Assembly (NCBI GenBank): GCA_965178125.1
Contig: OZ237736.1
Location: forward strand, 1,426,001 to 1,490,000
Origin: Bilabrum cf. latius
Lineage: Eukaryota > Bigyra: Bicosoecida > Bigyra > Bicosoecida
Reading direction: 5' to 3'
Length of the DNA stretch: 64,000 nt
In this document: positions 32,668-44,183 of the stretch, piece after piece
How positions within the stretch are numbered: the stretch's first letter is position 1
Layout of the letters: each line of letters begins with the position of its first letter
Position numbers and translations under genes: made by a program
Notes under the pieces: model-generated
Told to the model about the DNA's origin: nothing
The model's database searches: none
The model's input: the letters and a program-made list of their open reading frames with translations, nothing else

Positions 32668-34145
32668 ATGTCTCGCATGCAAGAGGGTAAGCTTATACAA
32701 TACGTTTCTCCACATTTAAGTCCACTTTGGGCGCACTGATGGGCTGTAACGACCTTTCCGGATGTGATTAAGTCAGGCCCCATCAACAATCGTTCACCTC
32801 TCGCAGGAGATCGCCTTCGCTACGACGCGCGATCAAAAACGTATAGATTGTCAGAAGTGGTGGATATCATCGCTTTTGCAGATCCCGGGCAGCAAGCAAG
32901 CGATCTGTAGCGAAGAAACGTTGTCGCAACTCTGAGGTCCAAGCCGAGATTTCAGCCACCTGATGGGGCGACCGTTCTGCGAGAATGGCGCAATGTCAAG
33001 GTCAGTGTTGTAGTCTCGTAGTCTCAGTTAGAGCATGATAGACATTGCGAAGAAAGGCTGCGGAGCGAACTGAAGTTGCTCGAGAAATCGTACCTGAGGC
33101 AATTCCTGAACGAATCAAGGGGAATCGGCAGCTAGCGGAGTGGACTGGGCGGTATGCAGCCTCGCCTTGTTCCACCTCGGCTTCCAGAATATCCAGTGGA
33201 CGGGCTAATGCGGATCCCAGCAGACGATGTGGGTCGAGCGCAGTCCGCAACTCAACACAACGCGACAGATGGCCCAGCTCTGGGTACAATCCCCACAGCA
33301 GATCAGATTAGGCGAGCCGTTCTGGCGCGTGAAGCCCGGTCTAGAGCCACAGCAGAAGAATAGAGGCACGTGGCAATCCGAGCAGCAATGAATAGCTCCT
33401 CAGGTGGTGCCCCTGCGATACAGATGGGAGGTCTTGCGCCGCCGTCTCTCCCTGGCCCACCCCGCGTTGATGCAAACGGCAAGAGCAGCGGCACAGGGCG
33501 CAGAATCATGCAAGGTAGCCCCCATGATACAAAACAGTGGGCTAATGGGGGCGTGGACACGCAGGCAGCTGGTGGCGCGGCAGGGGGGCTCAGGGCAGGC
33601 AGCTCGTCTGCCAGCATCGAATCCTCCTCGGGTGGACATGGACATGGCTAGTCAACTTTACCGAGCCAGCGCCAGCACGGCACGACTCTAGAATGGGCCC
33701 CACAGGGTGCTGCTGGTCCCCAACCCCATGTGCGGCAAGCCTCCCCGGCAGTGACCGTGGCTGCTGGGAGGGGTTCGTACTGGCAGGGGCAGGGCAACGG
33801 CATCGCTCGCCCACCGCAATTCATGAATGGTGCGGTTGCGGCGGGCCCGCGCGTGGGCCCGTCGACATTCGCAATGCTGGGTCAGGGACTGGCGCTGCGA
33901 CCCGGCGGTGAGGGTGGGGGCGGGGGAACAGTCGGACTGGGATTGGGCGGTGGCGGCGCCTCGCTGTCAAAGGCTGGTCCGGTGATGATTTCAAGCGGAG
34001 CACCTGCGGTCCAGGGGGTCCCGTTTGGGGGCAGCAGCGTCAGCAGCGGTTCCCTTCCTGGCGGCATGCGCTTGCAGCCGCAGGGGGTCGTGGTGACACA
34101 GGCGCAGCGCGGTCCATAGTTCGGCATTCCGCCTGGCAGCATGGA

Positions 34146-34179
<34 letters not shown>

Positions 34180-37100
34180 GACATGGGCATGGGCATGGGT
34201 CCGCAACGAGGTCAATTTGGTGCGATGGGCGCGGCGCCAATGAGCATGACGCCTACGATGGGCATTCTCTCGCAGCCCGAACCGCGATGGCTCGGCCCCG
34301 TACCTGGCGTCCCGGGGCAGAGCTTGGCAGGTAAGCCGCAGGCCAATATGACCGGCCCATCGTTTGTGCCCGGCAGGGTCCCAGGGTCCATGCCAGCGCC
34401 TGCGTACGCATCGTCATCGTCCTCCTCTTACGGGGCAGTCGGAGAGCCGCATCATGGCCAGGGCACCAAGGGGAGCATGCCCTCTGCCGGCAAGGAACAG
34501 CCAGTGGATCACGGCCAGATCATTGCGCAGGTCGCAGAGCTAGCCGGCGTGCTGGCAGACGAGACCACTGCGAAGCGCAACAAGTCCCGCACCACGGGGA
34601 CGAGAGGGCTACCCCCGCACGCCAACGACCTGCTCCGCAACTGGCTCTTCCACAAGGACAACATCCTGCGGCCGTACCCCACCCCTGCGCAGAAGATTGA
34701 CCTGGCCAAAAGGGCCTCCATCTCAAGGAAGCAAGTCGACACGTGGTTCGTCAACGCCAGGAAGAGGCTGTGGACGCCCACCATCCGGCAGCTCCTGCTC
34801 ACGGGCGAGGTCCCACCAGGCGCGCAGAAGGCTTTCTGCGCCGCGGCAGGGGTGCCCCCTGAGGAGCTGCAGAAAGCAGGCGTGTCCGTGTCTGGTGCGT
34901 TTCCGTCCTTGATGCGCCCGGCGATGGGGGCGCCCGTCCAGCGGCCCAGAGCAAGGAGCTCGTCGTCGGCAGGCACGGGACCTTCGACTGCACAGCAGTA
35001 GCAGCAGCAGGCACAACCGCAGCACCCGGGCCAGCTCGGCGGTGCGCGGCAAGCGCTGGCCAACGCGCTGTCTCAGGTTAACAGCGCGATGGCGGGACCT
35101 CCACCCGGTGCTGCCGGCGACGAAGGGGCAATGGGACAGCTGCGGGCAGCAGCAGCCCAGGCTAGCAGGCGGGAGCGTGACTAGGAGATGAGAAGGAGAG
35201 AGGCAGAGCGCACAGTGAACCGGCAGGGCGGGGCCCATCATCCCGGCTTCCACCCTTTCGGCGCGGAGGCCTCACATGGTGGGGGACAGGGGCACGCCCG
35301 CAGCGGCATAGACTCTCTGCTCCTCCTCGTGGACACCGCCACCAACAGCACTAGCAACAACATGTCAGCCAGCACCAGCTCCAACGCCTAGGCCACGGGA
35401 TCTGCGGCCAAGGACTCGAGCGTCACCGCGTCCACGGACCCGCCAAGGTCAAAGTTCGGTGAAAGCTCGGGTGCGATTGGAGCCGGGATCACCGTGGGGC
35501 CCCGTTCCTCGGGGATGGTTGGGCCTGGCAGCAGCAGCAGTAGCGGCGGCGGCGGCGGGGCTAGCGGCCGTGGCAGCGGCTCACTGCCCGCTGATCTCGC
35601 TGCCACGGAGGTGACTCGCCGCAGCACGGAGTCCGGTGGGTCGTCGGAGAAAGCTGAGAGGAACGGAAGCGGGGATGCGCAGGGCCCAGGGAACAAGGGA
35701 AGGCATCACGATTCGAAGGGCGGCCAGACCAGCGTGCCTGGCCACGGACACCACAGCCACGGGATTGCCCTGCGAGCGGGAGACAAGGAACTTCCGCGGC
35801 CCCCCCACCACGGCTCTTCTTCCTCGTCCTCGTCCTCGTCCGGCGGGGACGGCTCCGGGCTGGGAGGCAAGTCGGACGCTGCCACAGGCAAGAGCTCTAA
35901 CTCGGGGTCCGGCGGGGGCAGCATGGACGGGACGGCACGGTCAACTCGGACAGGCGGATCCGACTCGCAGTCGGGCGGGGTGTCGGGCGGCGGGTCTGGG
36001 TCTGGATCTGGTGGCAACTCTCACCAAGGGTCAGGGTCAGGGTCAGGGTCAGGGTCAGGCGGCGGGGAGGGCGGCAGCGCCGGGTACCCCCAGCTGACGT
36101 CGTCCTCCGGCAGCGGCTCGGACAGCCTGCCCCATGCCTCGCAACACACGGTGCAGGCCCAGCTCCAGATGCCCCAGGCCAGCGCGAGCTGGCAAGGTCT
36201 CCCTCAGGGTCAGGGACAGGGACAAGGACAGGCGCCCACGTCTTTGCAGGAGGCCGAGCAAGACCTGCTGACCCGCACTAGGCACGCCGCAGAGACGATC
36301 CAGCTGCTCGAGGCGCAGCTGGCCACCCTCCGGAGGGCTCTGTCTCCTGCCATGCAGATGGTGGCTCAGACGGCACAGAGCGGGGCTGCGGTGGCGGCCT
36401 CTCGCGTCTCTTAGCAGCAGGGCGGCATGCCTCCGCTGCCGTCCCAGGTACCGGGGGATGCTGCCATGGCTGCCACAACGCAGGGGTTCGTCAACAGGGC
36501 TTCGGGGTCGGGGTCGGGGTCGGGGCCGGGGTCGGGGTCAGCATCATCCGCGCGTGCGGCGGAGCAGCAGCTGGCAGATGCGGAGCAGCAGGCGGCAGCC
36601 ACGTCGGCCTGGCTGGCCGGGTAGCCCGCCCTGTTCAGCTCCTCAGCTGCGCCCAGGGACGCCTCGGAGATCGCCGGGACGCAGTGGGCCGCGCTGCAGC
36701 GGCTGGCCAAGCAGCGGGGCACGACGTCTGATGCTGGCGCGGGCGCGAGGAATGACCCCATTGCGGGGAGGTACCCGCAGCCACCCAAGCGGCTCAGGGC
36801 CAGGGGTTAGCTGGACCTGCCCCCCGGCGAGTACGAGCAGCTCAGGCGGCACTATGTGAACCTAGTCGCTGCGACGGCCGGCTCCAGCGTGCAGACTTGG
36901 ACCACAGGGCGTTCCGGCTCCGAGTCGGGGCGCACCGGCAGGGAACACAGCAACGGGCGCAGGCACTCACATTCGCGAAACAGGCCAGTGGGGGTGCGGA
37001 GTCCACAATCGTCACACGCGTCTGCCCTTGGTGACGGGTCTAGGAGCGCGAAGACGGAGGGCGGGCACAGCACCGGGAGCACCCGCCAGCAGCCCGCCTC

Positions 37101-38148
37101 CTCTGGAGACAGCCGGAGCGGGGCCGGCAGCGGGGGCGGCAGCGGCGGCAGTGGCAATGGCTCCGGGAACGGCACCAGCAGCGGGGACAACAGGCCGCGC
37201 TCGCCCGGCAAGCTGCTGTACCACCGCCACTCCAAATCCAAGTCGAAAGGCCGCAAGAAGGGCAAGAAAGGCTTGGGCCTAGACACTGGAAATGCAGCAG
37301 ACCAGTCCTCCGTGGCCGAGTTCAGCAGCTCCTCCATGTCATCGCATGATAGCCTGACCCAGCAAGAGGAGGGCTCGCCGGGACAGGGATAGGACGGGGC
37401 CAAGCCCAAAGAGGACCAGGGCCAGGGCCAGGGCTAGACCGGCTCGTCCGGGCACGGGGGGCAGGGGCAGGGGCAGGGCAGGAGGGCCAGCAGGGACGAG
37501 GAAATGAACGTGGGCCTTCACATGCTGCAGCGAGGTAAGGGGGACAGGGAGGGGGAGGGTGAGGGGGAGAGAGGCCGCAGCCGCAACCGCCGGGCGGGAC
37601 TGGCAGGCGCCGAGGACGGCAACTGCCTGCTCGAGGTAGACGTGGACACGGACTCGTCCGTGTCGCACCCGGGTGGTACCTCCAGGCGAGGCGGTGGGCG
37701 GGGTGCCGCGTCCCGTAGTGGCAAGGAGGGCGGCTCGGCGATGCCAAGGAGGGCGGCTCGAGGCAGGAGTGGGTCGCAAGACGGCAGTGGGGGTGGCGGG
37801 GGTCCGGGTGCCAAGGCATCTGCGGATCTGCGCGGGCACACTCACGGGGACGAAGGAAGCATGGGTGCGGCTCGGCCCGGGAAGAAGCGCCGGCGGTCCG
37901 TGGCCTCGGAAGGCGATGCTGTCAGACAGGCCAAGCGCACCCGAACCAGCCCAGCGGCACCCCAGGCGAAGGCTGCGGCGGTGCATGGCATCGCCAGCGA
38001 CGGGGCCGATAGCAGCTCGTCTGGAAACCGCGCAGATAGCGAGTGCAGCGACAACGAGGGGCACGGTGAGGACTGCGCGGGCGAGCGGGATCCCGCTTCT
38101 GTAGGAGAGCAGGACGGAGAGCAGCCACTGGGGGCTGGAGCAAACTAA
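32668..38148 (+). CDS. Giant TALE-class homeodomain protein
   Basis: Two exons, 32668-32686 and 32807-38148, total 5,361 bp and 1,786 aa. The homeodomain lies at about 34600-34790: LPPHANDLLRNWLFHK, the three-residue loop extension before PYPT, and helix 3 reading QVDTWFVNARKRLW, with the WF.N.R residues that contact DNA. The protein is a predicted nuclear transcription factor. The N-terminal part has a short folded-looking segment (YRLSEVVDIIAFADPG; CEERLRSELKLLEKSYLRQF), and everything else is low complexity: Gly/Met repeats (34141-34200), Gly/Ser, and GQGQGQ stretches. Fourteen in-frame TAGs occur (for example 32908, 33019, 34117, 34999, 35389, 36412, 37390, 37435); at 34999 the codons read CAG CAG TAG CAG CAG CAG. 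The stop is TAA at 38146, followed at once by TGA and TAG. An apparent GTCAGTG donor at 33001 is in-frame coding sequence. Confidence 0.87.
34141..34200 (+). repeat. ATGGGC hexamer repeat coding Gly-Met
   Basis: About ten units of ATGGGC/ATGGAC in the homeodomain gene, coding alternating Met and Gly or Asp. Confidence 0.85.
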
Positions 38149-38235
38149 TGATAGCTTTTGCGCATTACGACGCTACTTTATTCAAAGCAGACAACTAAGA
38201 GCAATGCCTGAAAGACTGCATCTGTAGGACACGCA
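38149..38235. other. Convergent 3' spacer
   Basis: 87 bp between the homeodomain gene and the next kinase; 3' ends nearly abut. Confidence 0.5.
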
Positions 38236-39861
38236 TCACAGGCTCTGCTGGCCTCGCCAGGCAGGGTGCTCCAGCGCACCCAAAGCACTCGCCCTGCAGC
38301 TGGGACCCCACGCCATCATGCTAGCCAGGCAGTCGCTTACGTCGGCTGGCACACCGCGGCGCGACAGATACTACACCAGCAGAGAAGCTGGGCGAGCGGC
38401 GACCACGTGGCTGCTTGCAGCCGCACCAGATTGGGCTGATGCCATTGATGATGAAGAGGCGGAGGAAGGCAACCGGTGCCCGCTGGAGCTAGTGGGCCGT
38501 CCTGGCATGCGTTCGCTCTGATGAGAGCAGCCCGCAGCATCAAAGAAAGCTTGGGCAGCGTCCGCAAGGCCGCCATCCAGCATTCGAAGCAGCTCCTCCT
38601 ACTCCGGTGGGGTTGGCACTCCTAGCAACGTAGCCCTCGCCAGCAGCTGTACTGCATCTCCTGTGAGCTCATCTGGTTCCGCAACGGGCCCACCAAGCGT
38701 TGCTTTGCGTTCGCGGAGCAGCGGCTCACCCAGCCACAGCTCCGCAAGTACAGCAGCAAGGCTAAAAACATCGGCCTTCAGGCCATACGCAGTCGAGCCA
38801 AGCAACAACTCTGGGGCGCGATACTGCCTATGGGCTATGAAGCAACAGTGTGGCCCAGCGCCAGGTCCCTTCTTGTTGCTTCCACCCACTGCTTTGGCAG
38901 TGCCCAGGTCTGCCAAGATCACTCGCGGGGCGTACTGCGGGCGGTCCTCGGAGCCCACATTAACGACGTCAACCAAAATGTTATTTGTTTTGATGTCTCT
39001 GTGACACACTCCCGTTGAATGCATCGTAGCAACAGCAGCGATGGCCTGTGCCGCGACTGCTCGTTTCCCGTGCTCGGTTCCCAACGTTGACACTAGGACG
39101 CTGGACGCATGAAGGGCTGGCCCATGCGTGCAAGCTAGAACCTGCCGCAAATCTGCTGTTAGAACCGCTCGTGAGCTTTTGCCAGTGTCGCAATCAGCCT
39201 GCTGGCCAAGCCTTGATGCCCTGCGCCTCGACCGTTTGCCTGTTGACGGCCGGGCGGCGGACGCTGGCGGCTTCTTGACAACAGCGAGGGACGCTTGCTC
39301 TCGTCTGACTAGATCGAGTGCATCTGATAGACTACAGTGGAGCTTTGGTGTCATCATGTGGACTGCGACTCGTGCTTTCCTGCCCATCAGGTCTGTGTAT
39401 TGGCTCCCGGTTGCTGTCGAACGGGATGAGCATGCAGCCACCGCTGGAGTCGATCCAGAGGGGATCTCGGTTGCAAATGGCCGGAAATTGATCTCAACAG
39501 TACTTCCTGGCAGCTGAGCGCCATAGAGTAGCGCGTCAGCTTCGCGCGCAGCAGATTTAGTCTCCCAGCAGTCTTTCAGCTCGTGACAGCGAATGGTCGT
39601 GTCCAGCAAGATTGACTTGAGCGCCACGCTGCGAGATTTCCCAACATAAACACTTGACGCAGCGGCAAGCTTCGAGCTAAGGCACGACAGATCAAGTCCA
39701 GGGTATGCTTCAGACAATCGTTTAGCCGAATCCATGGTTCTGCTCATCTGCTTCTACATCTCGGTCTCTGTGCTGAGCTCCTCTGCGATAGAAGCATCCA
39801 AAACGATGCCAAATGTCCCACTGCCGAGAACAGTACCAGTCTACACTCTTGCCTTCGGCAT
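38236..39861 (-). CDS. Divergent protein kinase (CMGC-like) with large N-lobe insert
   Basis: Single exon from ATG at 39861 to TGA at 38238-38236, 541 aa. The glycine loop GSGTFGIV (13-20) lies near the N-terminus, but the VALK lysine (residue 82) comes about 60 residues later, so an unusual insert separates strands 1 and 3. The catalytic loop HRDIKTNNIL starts at about 287; the magnesium motif is DLG rather than DFG; APE appears in YRAPELLLG, and DVFSLAAVLAELWLGEPLL matches the F-helix region. The end VSDCLASMMAWGPSCRASALGALEHPAW matches the last kinase helix. In-frame TAGs are at residues 7 and 36 and at 38601 and 38373 (first base, minus strand). The glycine loop and the last kinase helices lie outside the longest TAG-free stretch and are recovered only if TAG is sense. 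Family and substrate are unknown. Confidence 0.83.
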
Positions 39862-40015
39862 ACTCCTTCAAAATTTAGCAGTGAACGAATTCCGTGGTGA
39901 AGCGAGCACATTCATTTTGACGTCGCAAGCTCCGGTCGCAACTAGTTGGGCTGCAAAAGCTGCGATTCTCGCATACTTGCTGGATCAAGTTGGCCGCGTT
40001 CGATTCGGGCTCAAA
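39862..40015. promoter_or_regulatory. Divergent promoter, kinase (-) and dynein intermediate chain (+)
   Basis: 154 bp between the two start codons, AT-richer than its surroundings. No specific element identified. Confidence 0.4.
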
Positions 40016-42991
40016 ATGGATGGGGACAAAAAGGCTAGCCGCCTCAGCGCACTTCGAGAGAAGCGCGAGCGTCTGGCTAGGCTTCGTCAGAAAAAGCTTC
40101 AAAAAGCTGCCTCACCGTAAGTCCGCTGTTACTGATATGCGGGCGAGCATCAGCAGAGTTTCACAATGCAGTACAAATACTAGTGTTAATACCAACGGTA
40201 GCGCAGTGAGTTATCCGCGGAAGCTCCACCAAGTGGTGCGCCCTCATCAGATCCTGCGCTGGGATAGCAGCCTGAGCAGGACGGCGAGGCAGCACTAGAT
40301 AGTGCCGCAGTCGACGACATTGTGGATGAATTACTTGCTAGCCCTTCGACCGTGGATGCGATCCCGGCGGAAGTGAGGGCCAGGGTGGGTGCCGATGCAG
40401 TGGCCGCTCGTCGGCAAGAGATTCTGCGCCGCTGCACCTGGGATGGAGGGAAGCAGCGAGCCGTTGCCCTTGTACCTCGACTAGTGGATTCATACAGCAA
40501 AGGTGTTCAGGTTGGGGGCGAGGATGTCGGTGAAATCGGACAATCCAGCGCCAGCCAGGCAGCTGATGGCGGCTCAGAAGACGTTAACGACGCCGGTGAA
40601 GCCGCCACACGTGTCGAGGCTAGTGGCGCAGGCAACGCAATGTAGTCCAAGGAGGACCCCGACGAATAGACGGTAGCCGCGGCGGTGGCAGCCGCCGTGG
40701 ACTCGGAGGAGTACCGCTCGTTCGTCGCGCGCGCAGGCCGTGCTGTGTGGCGAGAGCTCAGGGGCTCGTACGGCCTGGGATCGGTGGCTCCGGCTGGAGC
40801 GGGAGCGGGAGCGGGATCGAGCGAGCAAGGAGACGCCTTGGGGACCAGGCTGGGCGTCAGGTCGGATTTCACGGTGGAGGAGCCCGGGCCGCTGGGGGCT
40901 TAGGGGGCGAACGGGCCGGGACCGGGACCGGGACAGGGGCAGGTGGCCGGCAGCGGAACTGGGGTCGGGGCCGGGTCCGGGGCTGTGCGGCAGCGGTTTT
41001 CGCTGACGCTGGTAGACGCACTGGCGGGCCACAGCGGAGGCGTGACGAGGGACAATGGATCGGAGCAACGGGTGGCGGCAGGCGAGGACGAGGACGAGGA
41101 GCAAGGGCGAGGCCACGGGGGCGCGTCGGCCGTTGCGACGTCGGATCCTGCCTTGCAGCTGGCGCATGCTTCCGTGGGAGATAGGGCTGTCACTGACATA
41201 GCGTGGTGCCCGCAGTACCCGCAGCTGCTGCTCGCAGCGTATGCCCCTGCCTCTGGCCGCGCGGGAGGCCCTAGGCTGGCTGGGCCCGGCAGCGGGCTAG
41301 CGGCGGGAGCCACTGGTTACCTGCGAGGCGACGGGGCCTTCGTGGTGGACGGAGTGGCGGTCGCTGGGGAGCAGGGGCAGAGGAGGCGGCGGCGCAGGCA
41401 GCGGGGAGGCGGAGGGGGTCTCCATGCCCCCGGGGTGCAGGGTGCAGCGCACTCCGGTACGAGAGGAGCGGGCCCGTCCTTCTCCTCTTCCTCTTTTTCT
41501 TCCTCCTCGGCTGCCTCGCTGGGAGCCCTCCGCGCCACCACGGCTGCGTCTGGGCTGGTGCTGGCGTGGGATGCGGCAAGGGGGGACGGGCCAGGCGGCC
41601 CCGAGATGGTCTTCTCGGCCGAGGAGGCCGTGGTGAAGGCGCAGTGGCACCCGCAGCACGGCAGGGTGGCCGTGGGCGGCTGCGCGTCGGGGCGGCTGTG
41701 CGTGTGGGACGGCAGGGCGGGCTCTCGGCCCGTGCTGCAGGCGGCGCCTGGCAGCAAGACTCTCTCTTCCGCGGTGGTGGGCCTCTCGGTTTCCGGCTCC
41801 GGGTCCGGGTGCACGGCCCACGCGGCCTCCGTGGACGGGCAGCTGGCTTCTTGGGACCTCGCCGCCGGGCTGCAGCTGGTGGGGGCTGGGTCCGGGTCCG
41901 GGTCAGGAGCAGGAGCAGGGCAGCAGGGGGCTCCCACGGAGTGGTTTTCGTACGCGTCGACACAGGGCACGTACAAGCCCCCGAGCAAGTCCAAGCGCCG
42001 GATCGGGGTTTCCTGCATGGCAGGTCTGCCCGACGACCCTGGGGCCGTGGTGCTGGGCGGGGCGGACGGCGGCTTGTTCTCCGCGCGGTTCGGGGCCAGG
42101 GGCGCCTCCGTGCTGCATCGGCTGCCCGCCCACGCCGCCGCCGTGTCTGACGTGTGCGCCCACCCTGATGGAGGGAGGTTCGAGGGGGTGTTCGCGACCG
42201 CGGGGCTGGACTGGGCGGTGAGGCTGTGGGCGCCCCGTGCCGCCGCGAGGCCGCTCGTCTCGGTGCTGGGGCTGGGGGCGGCTGCCAGCGCGGTGGACCT
42301 GCACCCGCAGCACGCAGGGGTGGTTGCAACCGCGACGGTGGGCGGGGAGGCGCACCTCTGGTCCCTTGTGGGGCCCGGGGACGAGGTTGTTGGGTCCACG
42401 CTGGCACTGCCCGCGGTGAGGGTGCGGCTGGCACCTTCGTCCCGGCAGCTGAAGGGGGCCGCGGGGGGCAGGGAACAGTGGGGCGGGCAGGGGAGCGCGG
42501 CCACGTGCGCTAGGTGGTCGCAAACGGGGGGCGGGCTGGCGATCGGGGACGCTGCGGGCCGCCTGCACGTGCTGGGCGTGGACGCGGGCCAGGTGGCAGG
42601 GTGCGGTGTGGGGAGGGCACGCGGGGCGCTGCTGCGGTCCGTGCGGGAGGCCGCGGAGGGGCGAGAGGAAGAGGCGGATGGGGCGAGGAGGGCTGCGTCT
42701 GGCGCCGGCGGTGTGACGAGTGAGGACGCGGGCGAGAGCAAGCTGTCCGAGCTGGACGCAGCCGCGGATGCGTCGCACTGGGTGGACGCCCCGCTGGTTG
42801 GTGCGGGCGAGGTGGACGAGGCGACCGGACTGGCGGGCGGCAGGCTCTGGTTCGAGCCGAGCGAGGGCGCTGGCAAGGGTGCGGCGGCAGAGGGCGGCGC
42901 AGTTGCTCCGGATGCGTGGGGAGCCCAGCTGCGCGAGGTCAGCCTCATGGCAGGATTGGCGGGGCAGTCGGGCGACTCCAGGGAGATGTGA
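40016..42991 (+). CDS. Cytoplasmic dynein intermediate chain (WD-repeat)
   Basis: Two exons, 40016-40116 and 40207-42991 (961 aa). The N-terminus MDGDKKASRLSALREKRERL is the charged helix that in other species binds dynactin p150. A segment reading DSYSKGVQ corresponds to the light-chain-binding region (typically TYSKETQT). The WD domain includes VTDIAWCPQYPQLLLAAY, GLVLAWD, VVKAQWHPQHGRVAVGG, ASVDGQLASWDLA, ATAGLDWAVRLW and CARWSQTGGGLAIGDAAGRL, all in the order of dynein IC propellers. Gly/Ala/Ser-rich inserts enlarge several loops. Four in-frame TAGs lie in the linker between the light-chain site and the propeller (near 40262, 40643, 40667 and 40901). The last codon is followed by TGA inside a GTGAGTG, so a further short exon after 42988 is possible. 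A role in minus-end-directed transport is inferred from family. Confidence 0.9.
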
Positions 42992-43279
42992 GTGCTGCTC
43001 TTCATTCTATGACTCTCCCGCCAGAACAACTTCACCCGCCTGCTGTTCGGTGGAAATGTACGTGTGAGTCCCTTGAGTGTGAGAAGCAAAAATGCAGTGA
43101 GAACCGCGGCGGTCGAGGGGGCCACAGCCTGCGTGGTTGCGTCGGAAGCTGGATTGTATGCCTAAGCTGGTCTCGTCAACAAGAGTCCAATTCGATCGCT
43201 TCCGCGGTGGAGCTCTGCCCCAGTCCAGCGGAACCGCGTAGTATAGCTCGGCTCGCTATCATCCGTGCACCGCTTGCAC
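42992..43279. other. Convergent 3' spacer
   Basis: About 290 bp between dynein intermediate chain and RPL26 stop codons. It contains a GTGAGTG...CCGCCAG pair that could form one extra dynein intron; otherwise nothing is seen. Confidence 0.4.
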
Positions 43280-43808
43280 TCAGTCCATCCCGTCCATACC
43301 AGCCTTGCTCCGGGGATCGTTCTGGGCAGCCTCGCGCTTCCTCTTGATGATGTCGTTCCGGCCCTTGTTCGTCTTCAGCTTGATGATCTGAAGGTTGGAG
43401 GGATGGAACGGGATCTGCACGGTGTTACCGGACTGGCCGCTCTTGGTGCGCTTCACCTCCTCGATGTACACGACAAACTTGCGCCTACAAACCCGAGTCA
43501 CCTTGCCCTCCTGGCCGCGCACGGTGCGCTTGTTGCCTACCATCACGCGAACGCGGTCGCCAGTCACCACCGGCATGCGAGAGACGTGGTGCTCCAGCTT
43601 CTCATCCTTGCTCAGGCTGCACACCATCATCTTGTGGCGCCTCTCAGAGTGGGCAGAGAAATGAGCCTTGCGGGCCTTGCGCCGGGACGAGCTGACGTTG
43701 GGGCTGCGACGAGAGGGGCAATGCTGGATAAGGCAAACATCCGATGGATCAGGCCAACTGCACAATCAAAGGATACCACGGCCGCATTCCTGCTTACTTG
43801 AACTTCAT
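43280..43808 (-). CDS. RPL26: 60S ribosomal protein L26 (uL24)
   Basis: Two exons: an 11-nt first exon 43808-43798 (MKF plus two bases) and 43703-43280; 144 aa. Splicing restores MKFNPNVSSSRRKARKAHF, the expected N-terminus of the family. The KOW region (VVTGDRVRVMVGNKRTVRGQ) and VYIEEVKRTKSG, IPFHPSNLQIIKL and a basic tail follow. The protein binds 25S/28S rRNA near the exit tunnel. No TAG codon is used, unlike most genes here. The stop is TGA at 43282-43280. The intron is 94 bp with GTAAGC donor and GTCGCAG acceptor. Confidence 0.96.
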
Positions 43809-44183
43809 TATCCCAAATTACCTGCGAGGTAGGAGCAAGAAGCTAAGATACGACCGTTGCAGTACAAGTAGTGTCCATCCGCCGCTACACATGGACGAAC
43901 GCAGATTTTCAAGTGTCCTTGCAGATACATGCACCGACTTAGCAATACAAGTATACAAATAGAACACGGTGGTGATACGACAGCGACGTAGACAACCTCA
44001 AAGCCTCACCAAGCCTCCGAACTGCTCTTTGGTCGATGATTGGTTTGTCGCTCCGATCCTGTAACGTAACTATCTATTTTAATCAGACGTTCGCGAACGT
44101 TCGTTTCCAGTGTTCGTCGAAGGTTCGTCGGTTTCCTCGCAGAAAGTTTCAACTTGGTTTGCTTCAATTCGCACTTTTTCAGC
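43809..44183. promoter_or_regulatory. Divergent promoter, RPL26 (-) and mitochondrial carrier (+)
   Basis: 375 bp, the longest divergent spacer in the window and clearly AT-rich compared with the genes. It contains TTCGCGAACGTTCG and nearby related TTCG-rich words at 44090-44130. Presumed to hold both promoters. Confidence 0.45.

Noticed and set aside
33001-33027. A 27-bp intron starting GTCAGTG in the homeodomain gene
   Set aside because: The same 27 bp can be translated in frame (with one TAG), so no splicing is needed.
40900-43125. Long minus-strand frame opposite the dynein intermediate chain
   Set aside because: It is an antisense shadow caused by high GC; the plus frame has WD-repeat motifs in order and a spliced dynein N-terminus.
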